Below, one piece after another: positions 1 to 19,400 of a stretch of DNA of 64,000 nucleotides. Within the stretch, counting starts at the first letter, position 1; each line of letters starts with the position of its first letter. The notes beneath the pieces are model-generated. The model was not told where the DNA came from and ran no database searches. It saw nothing but the letters and a program-made list of their open reading frames with translations. The DNA is from Rutidosis leptorrhynchoides. Lineage: Eukaryota > Streptophyta > Magnoliopsida > Asterales > Asteraceae. Location: the NCBI RefSeq assembly GCF_046630445.1, contig NC_092335.1, forward strand, positions 544,115,501 through 544,179,500, given 5' to 3'. A program made the position numbers and the translations under genes.

Positions 1-458
1 GCCGACGACTATAGTGTCAACAGCCGTCAGCTATTTAGCCGAATTTAGAAGGTTCCAGTATGTTAAAGAAAAATGTGTGAAGCAAGTCCAAGTTGAAGAG
101 TCGCCAGCTATATTTTCCACAACCGTTGGTTATATTGGAAATTACTTTCCCATATAGCCAAAGTTATAACAAGATAAGGAAAGATGATCAAGTTATCCGG
201 AGAGCACCAGAGCCGCCGGCTATGTCAACAATAGCCGCCGGCTATCCAGCCGACTGGCCAATACTATTTAAAGACGAGTTTTCTTTGTATTTTAGAGACA
301 AAGAACAGCTTTCCGTTATTTAGTTGACTTTAAATATTAGCTTAAGAATGAAGGTTACTCTACTTTGTTTTCAAGTCCATTCAAGATTCATTGGGACAAT
401 TCTTTACTTTTTGCTAATTAATTTTTAAAGGTATGTTTATATTGTTGCTTTCATCGTG
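1..458. repeat. Decayed LTR-like repeat with GC palindromes
   Basis: No gene is visible. The stretch repeats a GC-rich word built on AGCCGCCGGCT (near 211-222 and 230-240, with variants near 1, 24 and 107), and the same word recurs near 1131-1160 and 1421-1450. Odd-centred GC palindromes followed by a TATTTAAAG-like box (near 266) resemble the promoter part of a plant LTR. The LINE fragment beginning at 459 appears to interrupt it. The LTR assignment is inference; no ends or target duplication were found. Confidence 0.3.
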
Positions 459-1010
459 TTTTTTTTTTTTTTTTTTTTTTTTGAAAAGCCAAAGATTTTA
501 TAGCAATAGAAACAACTACAGTACAAAGCTACCAAACACAACTCATGCGTTGAGAAGATGCATGAGGCAACTGTCAAGGACAAGCATAACAGAAAACAAC
601 ACTAACATTGTACAAATCTGGGACTTTTAAAAACAGAAAACAACCGAAAACTGGACACTACGAAACTGAGACAAGACTATCCGTGATCATTGATGCATTC
701 GTACACCCATGGATTGAGAAGCCATTGGTTCGAATCAAGCGTACCTTTCTTTGACCGTGACGAAATCCAAAGGAAGCTTTTGATTTGTATATCATTGACC
801 GCCATAGGGACGCTCCACTCTTTTTTCTCAAACAACTTCAAGTTTCGGTTCTTCCATATAATGTACCCACTAACCCATTCGGTAGCCTGCCACAATTTTG
901 AAAACGAATACGGCTGCGAATTTGACACTTTACCACAAAATCTGTCATTAAGATTTCCGAAAGTATGTGTCACTTTTATTCCACCAATTCAAGATTCGAC
1001 ACCATAAGTC
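459..1010 (-). mobile_element. 5'-truncated LINE (L1-type) 3' end
   Basis: On the minus strand an open frame at 973-677 contains a tryptophan-rich block with the motif ATEWVSGYIIWKNRNLKLFE, typical of the zinc-binding C-terminus that follows the reverse transcriptase of plant L1-type LINEs. The frame stops at 677, about 195 bases of 3' UTR follow, and the copy ends in a run of about 24 A on the minus strand (T run near 459-482), as expected of a LINE poly(A) tail. Only the last ~100 codons remain, so the copy is dead on arrival. A second remnant with the same motif lies at 25500-25979. The right boundary is approximate because no target-site duplication was seen. Confidence 0.55.
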
Positions 1011-1206
1011 CTGATTATTTATGGGCTAAAACTCTAAAACGCATGCTTAAACAATGTAATACCCGATGATAATTGCAAACCTTAAATTTTTAAAAACTTA
1101 CTTTAACCGGATTCGTTTTTGGTATTCATAGCCGCCGACTATGAAGACTAAAGCCGTCGGCTTTATCTTTAAATTATATCAGTTTATTAATTAATATTGA
1201 TATGTT
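1011..1206. repeat. Continuation of decayed LTR-like tract
   Basis: Non-coding. It again carries the palindromic GC word (1131-1141 and 1150-1160) seen in 1-458, suggesting the LINE fragment split one older repeat. No further structure is visible. Confidence 0.25.
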
Positions 1207-9080
<7,874 letters not shown>

Positions 9081-10488
9081 CTTTTGTGTCTCCTTTCAAA
9101 AGTTTCTGATTTTCTATACTACTAGATCTGTATATGTTTTTGGTGGCAAAAGTTATGTGTAAATATGAAACTTGTATGTGAATATGTATTTATAAGCTAA
9201 CTGGTGCAGTCGAAATTGTGAATAAGCTAGTAGCGGGTTGCAATTAAGTGGAAAAATAACGGTTTATATAGACGATTACGACATGTCTCGCTATCACTAT
9301 CTGAGAAGTTGAAAGGCTCAGCTCTTCAAACGACCAGAGAGACAAAATCGAGACGACCGTCACGGGTAAAACCTAGGAAATCGTCTAGATTACCCTACCA
9401 TCCACCATCCTTCCATTCATCCATGTCGGGAGAAAAAAGACGACGAATTCGGGTGCACCAGTATGCCACTTTTTTCATGAGCCTAGCATTCAATCCATAA
9501 GGTGTTTCGATCAGTTAAGATTAACATTCGGAGTGGGCATATTAATTTTGGTCAAAATCTTCATAACCTAAGCTCTCAGTGACAAGTAAAATAGGATTTC
9601 AAACCAGTTTGATTGAGGTTTAGAGTTCATCTTAGATAGTGCGACTCAGTCAATGATCTACCATCAACTCTGAATATTGCATCCACACTTATACTTTATG
9701 TGTTTATTTACTGCTTTCTGTTAATTTTTATCTTAATCTATCCCCGTAAACCTAAAAAAACTTACTTCCTATATGGTTGACTTTAGACGTACGTTCATCC
9801 TACGTTATTGGCAAATGTAAAAAAAAAAAAAAATAGGACATCAGGTTATACTTATCACTTGCACGTTATAAGAATAGACAAGTATGTGAATTATATAGCT
9901 AGAGCCCTAGCTAAATATAAATTTAGAACCATTAGTCCTTCTGGTATTCTCGATTGACGTTCTGCGACTTAACGACACAACATTTAAATAAACCGTACAT
10001 TAAGGCCATATCAGTCACTATCACTAATCACTAACTTGCTAATAAAAGAGTTTGAAACGTTATTCGACAAACTGTTAATGACATTAACATGAAGGAGATT
10101 AAACTCCACAGATTTCTAGACAAATTGTTAAATTTAGGGATTAACTGCATAACTACTGCAAACGTGAAACACCAACCACGTCAAAAAAAAAACATAAATG
10201 ACTATCGTGCATTTTGAGCAAACGTTGGGATCAACCGCATATATTTTTTTTTCTATTACAGAAAACACATCAAATACGATTTTCAGTTTCCTCATATTAA
10301 ATTAAGTTTGAGGATCAATTGAAAGAAACTAAAAGTATGAGGGGTAAACTAGTAAATCACAATAAACCAAAGGATTGATAACTTGCTGCCAAAGTCAGGA
10401 ACTCAGGATACAAGAAATACTTTTACATTTTGGTTCTTTTCTTCTTCACTCAATTTGTTACTCGCAAAAAAGTTTCAAAACGACAACA
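9081..10488. promoter_or_regulatory. Intergenic region between divergent DUF599 and PBA1 genes
   Basis: About 1.4 kb with no supported coding sequence, holding both 5' UTRs and promoters. On the minus strand a CTTATAAATA box (9196-9187), about 107 bases before the DUF599 start codon, is a good TATA candidate. No TATA box stands out for PBA1. The last ~70 bases before the PBA1 ATG are pyrimidine- then A-rich, consistent with a leader. Confidence 0.5.
9187..9196 (-). promoter_or_regulatory. Candidate TATA box of DUF599 gene
   Basis: TTATAAATA on the minus strand, about 107 bases upstream of the ATG at 9080. Confidence 0.45.
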
Positions 10489-13400
10489 ATGGATCGCGAT
10501 GCGACTTCAGATGTTAACCAACCTCACTCCATGGGAACTACGATCATCGGAGTTACTTACAACGGCGGCGTTATTCTCGGCGCCGATTCCCGTACCAGCA
10601 CGGGTAAATTGGAGCCCTAGTTTTTTAAGTTATTTAAATATCTGTTTTAATTGTTTCAATTTGTTGTTTTGGTGTATTAATTAATGTTCGTTGTTGTTGT
10701 TGTTGTAATTAGGGTTGTATGTGGCTAATCGGGCGTCTGATAAGATTACACAGCTGACTGATAATGTTTACATCTGTCGCTCTGGATCGGTATATATGCT
10801 CCGCTGCTTTGATTTAAATATTTTACTAATTTTTAAATCAATTATAATAATTATATTTCGTGGTATATATGTTTTAGCTAGTAAATTACTCCTGGAGTAT
10901 GCTAATATGTAACTTATATAATCTATTAAAAGTATTTAATAATGCCTGTCCATATGTGTATGTATCAACCAGTGGCGATTCTAGAATCAAAATGCTATGG
11001 GGTCCTAAACAATTTGAGTAGTACTTTGTAAAAAAAAAAATTCCCAGAAAGATACGTTTTCTTCTAAAAAAACCATTAATTTTAAAATTTTATGGGGTCC
11101 TATCATAAATTTAGTGGTGTCCTATACAATTTGAGGTATAATTTATTAATAAAAATTATACATTAATGGGTCCTAGGACCCCACTTCCTATGCTTTGCAT
11201 TCGCCCCTGGTATCAACAGTCGGCTCATTTTTGTTTAAATCTGTATTATTTTTTTTCCTCATTGTTTTCGTTATGTTAACTGATTCGGTTTCCAACTCCT
11301 GTATCTCAATTCCTGATATATGCTATTGCTCTCAGCTTGAATAAGGATGCACATATCATAGAGTAACTTGTATTACTTTTTTTAATTTACTTTTATGGTT
11401 TTGGTATAAATTGATGGCTTACGTTCCACATAATACCAAACAAATATAGTCTGTACAATGGTTTGTTACATGATATCAGAGCCCTGGTCGCTTGATCTTT
11501 GTTGGGACCATAGACTAAGGTGTTGCCTAGTTTCTCAGGTCACTGTTTAGAATCCAGAAATATTTATGCTTAATAGTGTTTCAACTAAGATTTAGCGCAT
11601 CAGGGCTCTTGTATTGTATAATAAATCGAACTGGGCAGTTATCTGCTTGATTTGTTACCTGTGAGCTAATTTAGCCATAAGGAAACTAATACTAGTTACA
11701 TGAAGTGGATCTGCTTCACTTTATATGATTTATTCTTAAACATAAGATGTCTAAACTTGAAGGGTTGGACTATTTGTACACATTTCATTTTAAAGCTGAA
11801 TAAATTATGGACTAGTTCGTATGGTCAAATGCAATATCATTTGGGAAACCAATGGTATATCTTTGATGGAAACATATGCATAATTAACAGCTGCCTTATT
11901 TATCGTTTTCAGGCTGCAGATTCTCAAATTGTCTCGGACTACGTTAGATATTTTCTTCATCAACACACGTAAGTATATTGCTAACTGTTTTTCCCTACTC
12001 GTTTCTTGTATCTATGATGAGTTTCTATACCTTCGATTCATTCTAATTGACTTGCGTGTTTGACAGGATTCAGCTTGGTCAACCTGCTACTGTGAAAGTT
12101 GCTGCAAATCTTGTTAGACTTTTATCTTACAGCAACAAGGTTTGCATTCATTATATATATAGCTATCAGTTCATTCGTACTCACTACTTTTCGCTTATTC
12201 TTGGCTGTTGGTTTATATCTTCTGGTTAAACATTTTTTGTATTTTTTTTTATTTTTAATTGTACAGAATATGTTGCAAACTGGCATAATTGTTGGCGGAT
12301 GGGACAAATACGAAGGTGGAAAAATATATGGCATCCCTCTTGGTGGAACAATTCTTGAGCAGCCATTTGCCATTGGAGGTTTGTTGCCACATCTAATTTT
12401 TTAAGCCCATTTCATTCCAAGTTAGTTATAATATTTTGGGTTCAGATTAATGGTTAGTGTGTTGCAGGGTCTGGCTCAAGTTATCTTTACGGGTTCTTTG
12501 ATCAAGTGTGGAAGGACAATATGACCAAAGAAGAAGCTGAGGTAGCTAACATTATGAACTTTATGTTGTCTCTTTACATGTTTATCTTTGAAAATTCATT
12601 TATTTTTTATTATGTAATGAATTACAAGAGATTGTCACACACCTTATTGAGTAGCCTCCGTAGCATAACAAAACCTTTTTGGGGTAATCTAATGAATGAA
12701 TGGAAAACACGACACATATATGAAAGACGTATCCTCTAATGAAAATTTGTATCCTTTTTTGTTGTTTTTCTGCAGCAATTGGTGGTCAAGGCTGTTTCAC
12801 TCGCCATAGCACGAGACGGTGCTAGCGGGGGTGTTGTCCGCACTGTCACTGTAAGTTCACTTTTTATCTACCTGGTATATACATACATATACATATATAC
12901 ATTTAATGATACCGCAGCCCGCATGCGCATGTAACATACACACGGGCATGCGCTATGGTGCGTATGCGGGGTGCTCTCATGCGTCATGCGGCATGCGGAT
13001 CCGTATCTGGCCCCTTTACGGCGGTTGCTTAGCTAACAAGCAAATATCTTTTCCATAATTATATCCGTGATTCGGGGGAGATGGTTATGGAAACGATTAT
13101 CACTATCCTATGACGGTTCTAGAATTAGGGTTTGCCTATAAATACAAACCCTAATCGTCGTTAGCAACATACCACGTTACGTAGCCATCTTCTACCACAC
13201 ATCCTACGTAACTTACATCCTCTATCATCTTCTAAAGGTTAACAGGTTAGTTCTTTATTAACTGGTACCTACAACCTTGCTTGGGGCCTTCTGATCGACG
13301 GACGTCATCGAAGGTGGACTTAATCACTTGGCCACCCCGCCGACATCATCATGTCGGCCAGGGTTATTCACGGTAGCCGGACCGGAGAGCCACGTTCTAA

Positions 13401-16400
13401 GATCCTTAAACCCCTCCTTTACGTTGAGCAAGCATGTTAAGACCCCTCGGTTAAAATATGCATGATCAAGTGGTGCTTTCATTGAGAGTCGAATTAATTC
13501 AAAACTGTTTAATTGTTCTTTCTTTTTAGGTTTTGAATTATGATTCGCTATTTACAGAATTTTTTTGAATTTTTTCTTTTTAACAGTATCATGACTTCCG
13601 AGGAATCATCGGAGCATACTCAAACAGCAATTCAACACGCGCCGTCTGGTAGTCAGCAAACGCCAGTTTTGACTACGGAGGCGGCTGCTCAAGCAGGGTA
13701 CACAATGTACCCCCCACCGGTATCCGGCGAACCCTTTCAGCGGTTTAAGCCGATATATCCGGATGGGGTTACACCGCCAAGAGCAAACTCACCAGTCACA
13801 ACCACGCGGTTGGATTTTTCATCGGTGGATCCAAGGGTTATCCCGATAAACGCTGGTGGCGAAACCATGGGACCACATGTAGTTTGCTGCGGCCAGGTAC
13901 CTATTTACAGTACCACTGTTTCGATACCTCTGCAGACGCAGACTATTCAGCAAAACTCGTCGTTTACACCCCTGCAACCTTGGCAACCACCGCGCCCAGT
14001 TTCTCAATTCTTAACCCCTGCGGATGCGCAGGCGTTACTTAACAGCTGGGGATTTGGTGTCATTCCAGACGCAAACTCTCATTGGGCGCCAATAACAGCG
14101 CAACAACAAAGCACAGCGCAAACGGTTGGGCTCTTGAGTGTGTATCCTCAGTTTTCGCAGGCATCTGCGCCACAGGTCTCGCTCCCCTTACAACCTGTGT
14201 ATTCGGCATCTTCAAGTAATCCCTCTTTTCCAACACCGCAGCCGTGGGTATATCCGCAGATGCAGGGTCAACCTTGGCAAAATATTCAGGGGCAGGCTAA
14301 TCTTGCAGGGCAATTTATGCAGGCCGCACCCCCTGACATGGTTCACTTATTTTCGCAGCCTGACTTCGTTCAGGACATGATGCGGCGTTTCTTTGCGGGT
14401 TTAAAAGGGGATCCTGTTAAACCACCTTTCGAGCTACCGACTACTTTTGACAAATTTCCTCCGCACATAACTGCATATCCGTTTCCAGCAGCACCAAAGA
14501 TACCTGGTACGCTAGGTACTTACAATGGTTTGTCCGATCCGGATGACTTTTTACAGCGCTTTGAGGGTGCAATGCGCACTCAAGGTTGGGTGGATCCGGT
14601 TGCGTGCCAAATATTTCCAATGACCTTGCAGGGCATTGCTCGCGAATGGTTCAATAAACTCCCGGCGGGCAGTATTGCCGGATTCATGGATCTGCGAACA
14701 AAGTTTTTATTGCAGTATCAGAATCAAAGACCACGCAAGCGCACTCACATTGAATGCCATGATATTACGCAGAAATCCAAGGAATCTTTGGGAGAGTATC
14801 TCACAAGGTATACTAATGAATGTTTGCGCATTCCAGATCTCAAGCCAGAACAACAGATATCAGGACTCATACATGGCATCAATTCAGAACGGCACCCAAC
14901 GCTAGTCAAGCGTTTGCGTCATACGGTGCCAACAACTTACGCTGAGGCGCTTAAAGAATGTCACGATTATATGCGGAGTGGCGAAGATAACGATGTTCCC
15001 ACAAGCAGCTCGCGAAATGAAAAAAAGGATGATGATGACCGCTCACGAGATCAAAACCGCGGAAATAATTCTCGCGGGCGTTACCATAGTGGCGGTCCTA
15101 TCAGAAGTGAAAAGGGGAGATCTAATGGCAATTATCGAAGCAATAATCAGCGCGGCATCAACAATCAGAACTATGCGCTTCTTAAAAGCTTATCCAAAAC
15201 GCCCAAAGAAATTTTGGCGACGGAGCCAGTATGCGCGACCTTCGCGGTCCCAACTCCGCTTACAGAATTTGGTAAGCGGGATAAGACAAAGTATTGTGAA
15301 TTTCACGATGATTACGGGCACGATACGAATAGGTGTAAAAACTTGATGGAACGGGTACTGGAGGCGCTCCGTGCGGGTAAGTTGGATCACCTCAAACCGC
15401 CAAAGAAAGATAAAGGGAAAGCCGCAGAAGAGGGGTCAAAAACTAAAACCTTCGCGTGGCAGAAAGTGGATAAGGCCAAAAATGCTGATTTAACCATTAA
15501 CATGGTTGACGCAGAGAAATTAGGTCAGCGAAGAAAGTATAACGATCATCAGGATTGGGAACTTCTTCCAATCACTTTCCCTCCTGTGATGTCAATTGAC
15601 AGGGTGAATGAACCTATCATCATCAAGTGCCGCATTCCTTCTTGCGGGGTGCAGGTCAAGCGCATGCATGTCGACACTGGGAGCGGCGTTGACATTATGT
15701 ACGAGCATTGCTATCAATTTCTTCCCGAACACGTGAAGGCGCAGCTACGTCCGTCTGATATCACGCTGTCTGGTTTTTCCGGAGAAAGCTCATGGCCCGT
15801 GGGACGGATAGAGTTATTAATAGAGCTCGAAGATGACAAGAATCCGCAGTTAATAAGGAACGAATTAGTTGACTTTTATGTGGTTCGCTCGACTTCGCGA
15901 TATAATGCGCTACTGGGAAGAAATTTCATACGGCGTTTTAACATCATACCTTCGGTAGTGCACGGTTTGATTAAGTTTCCTACTAAGGGAGGAGTTGCCA
16001 CAATGGCGTCACATCAAACGATTGAGATATGTGCGTCAGTTGTGCAAATTAACATCCCTAGCGTCGGGGAGCAGATTGCAAGCAGTGCGGTCATTGCTAA
16101 TCGCTTGCATCCAGATAAGGGTATAAAAATCGGCGCAGGTTTATCAGCTGAAACCAAGGCTAAGTTACATGGTATATTGTCCGCAAACGCAGATGTTTTC
16201 GCATGGCGCGAATCAGATATGACAGGTGTCCCGCGGGACATTGCGGAACATAAATTGAATGTTAATCCATCGCTCACACCTGTTAGACAAAAGAAGCGGC
16301 ATATGGCTTTAGACCGCAGTGATTGGCTATGCGCAGAAGTAGACAACCTTGTCAAAGCAAACATTCTACGCGAAGTGCGTTATCAAACATGGGTTGCCAA

Positions 16401-19400
16401 TCCGGTGTTGGTGAAAAAGGCTGATGGTAACTGGCGAATGTGCGTTGATTTTAAAGACATTAACAAAGCATGTCCTAAAGACAATTACCCTCTCCCGGAG
16501 ATAGACTGGAAGGTTGAATCTTTGTCTGGATTCAGATATAAGTGCTTTCTGGACGCATACAAAGGTTATCACCAAATTCTAATGGCTGCGGAAGACGAAG
16601 ACAAGACTGCTTTTCATACGCCGCAGGGTATTTATTGTTACACAAAGATGCCTTTCGGCTTGAAGAACGCGGGCGCGACCTATCAGCGTGTAATTGACGC
16701 AGCATTCAAGCCTCAAATTGGCAGAAATCTTGAAGCGTATGTCGATGACTTGGTAATCAAAAGCAACACCGAAGAAGACATGCTCGCAGACATCCTAGAA
16801 ACGTTTGCGTCTCTGCGAAGGATCAACATGAAGCTTAATCCGCTTAAATGTAGCTTTGGAGAGGAGGAAGGCAAGTTTCTAGGTCATGTGGTGACAGCGC
16901 GGGGTATCAAGGCTAATCCCAAAAAGATTGAAGCTATTGATAATTTACCATCTCCGAAAACAAAGAAAGATGTGCAGAGTCTCACTGGGAAGCTCGCAGC
17001 AATCACGCGGTTTTTGTCAAAAGCCGCAGAGCGTCAGCTACCATTCTTTAACACTTTGAAAAACTGTTTGAAGAAAAAGGATTTTGTCTGGACTCAGGAA
17101 GCAGAATCAGCCTTTCAGGAGATGAAAAAGGTGCTTGCAGAGTTACCAACACTTACTGCGCCAGTCCCTGGGGAGACGTTAACGCTGTACCTTGCGGCAT
17201 CAAAGGAAGCAATCAGTTCAGTTCTCATCGCAGACCGCGAAAAGGTAACCTATCAATTTACTTGCATTATTTATTTCGCAGAACTTTAACGCTGAGGTTT
17301 TCTCAGACACAAATGCCGGTCTACTTCGTAAGCAAGACGCTGACATCAAGCGAAGTAAACTACTCGCCAATAGAGAAGCTAGTATATGCGCTTGTCCATA
17401 CAGCGCGGCGTTTGCGCCGATACTTTCAAGCACATCCGATTGTGGTTCTAACTGATCAGCCAATCAAACAGGTTGGTACATGATTACTTTGCGGCAATGA
17501 CCGGGGTTACCGCATTGACTAACGCAATCATTTTATTTCATTCAGGTACTGTACAAGCCCGAGATTTCTGGCCGAATGGCCAAGTGGGCAGTCGAATTGG
17601 GAGAACATGAAATAAACTTTTCTTCACGCAGTGCGGTTAAGGGTCAAATACTTGCTGACTACCTAGCAGAAATACCTGCGGATGTCGAAGCGTCAGCAGA
17701 ACATCAAGATCCGCCCGCACCTGTTCTATCACCATGGGAATTATACACCGATGGTGCGTGTAGCGCATCTGGCGCAGGCGCAGGTGTAATTTTGACAGGT
17801 CCAGGCGGTGAGGAACATACGTACGCACTGCGGTTTAATTTTGCTGTCACAAACAATGAAGCAGAGTATGAGGCTCTGCTAGCAGGTATGCGCATCGCGC
17901 ATAAGTTAAATGTTAAAATCTTGCACGCTTACGTGGATTCAAAGCTAGTATGCAATCAAGTCTGCGGAGACTTCGAAGCGCACGACATTGCTATGCAGCA
18001 ATATTTATCGCTTGTTCATAATCTCGCTGACCAGTTCGAGGCTTTTCAAATCTCGCACGTAATGCGGGGGCAAAATAAGAAGGCGGATGCGCTAAGCAAA
18101 CTAGCTGCCTTGGCTTTTGATCATATGGGTAAGAAAATTCTAATAGAGGAACTCAACGCAAAATCTATTGTCATGATGCCTCTAGTGGCACCGGTTGAGG
18201 AATCAAGCCCAACGTGGATGACGCCCATCATCGCTTTTTTACGGGACGGCACTTCACCCGCGGACTCCTCTGATGCGAAGAAAGTCCGCACAAAGGCACC
18301 GCTTTATGCCCTTGAGGGTGACGTCTTGTATCGAAAAAACTATTTGGGACCGCATTTAAGGTGCATAGGTCCGAAAGAGGCAGAGGAAGTTATACGCGAG
18401 GTGCATGAGGGTGCATGCGCCCTTCATTCGGGACACAGGTCCATTGTGTCAAAAATCATGCGGTTAGGTTATTATTGGCCTACTATGTACGCAGACACGG
18501 CGCGTATTGTCAAGCAATGCGAATCATGCCAAATACATGCACCTATCAGCAGGGCACCTGCGCATCCAATGATACCGGTCTCCTCACCATGGCCATTCTG
18601 CAAATGGGCGATCGACATAGTCGGACCATTCCCCAAAGGCCAAGGTAATATTGCCATTCATTTGCTAAATATGCTACTTACGTCATTATCTTACGCATAC
18701 TCTGCACACGCAGGAAATGTCAAATTCTTAATTGTTGCAATCGATTACTTCACGAAGTGGGTCGAAGCGAAACCGCTGGCAACAATTTCAGGGAAAAGAG
18801 TGCGGAATTTTGTATGGGAAGACATTGTCTGTCGATTCGGCATACCCAATGAAATTGTTAGTGATAACGGTACACAATTTGCCGGCGATCCTTTTCGCAG
18901 TTGGTGTGCGGAGCTTAATATTAAGCAAACTTTTACTTCAGTTGCGCATCCGCAGGCGAATGGCCAGTGCGAAGTTACCAACCGAGATATAGTTGCTGGA
19001 ATCAAGGCAAGGTTGGGTCATGACCGCGTTGGTTGGGTGGATGAGCTTCCAAAGGTTTTATGGGCGCATAGAACCACACCCAAAGCAAGCACTGGTGAGA
19101 CTCCGTTTAGTTTGGTTTATGGGTCAGAAGCGGTTGTACCCGCAGAGATTGGGGTACCAACGTTCCGCATACAAAACTTTGATGAGCAAAATAACTCTGA
19201 AGCTCTGCGGGAAAATCTTAATCTGCTTGAAGAACGCAGACTCTCTGCGGCTGTTAACGAAGCAAATAACAAGCAGAAAATCGCAAAGTATTACAATCAG
19301 CGTGTGCGTTCACGCACTTATAAGTGCGGTGATTTGGTTTGGCGCCAGAACGATGCAAGTCATGCGGAAGATACTGGGAAACTGGGACCTCGTTGGGAGG

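Noticed and set aside
9309-9500. 63-codon frame between DUF599 and PBA1
   Set aside because: No recognisable domain and an Arg/Ser-rich composition; more likely chance.
11460-11500. PBS-like ATGATATCAGAGCCC in PBA1 intron 2
   Set aside because: Similar to a tRNA-iMet PBS, but no LTR ends or target duplication could be found around it; too weak to call a TRIM or copia remnant.
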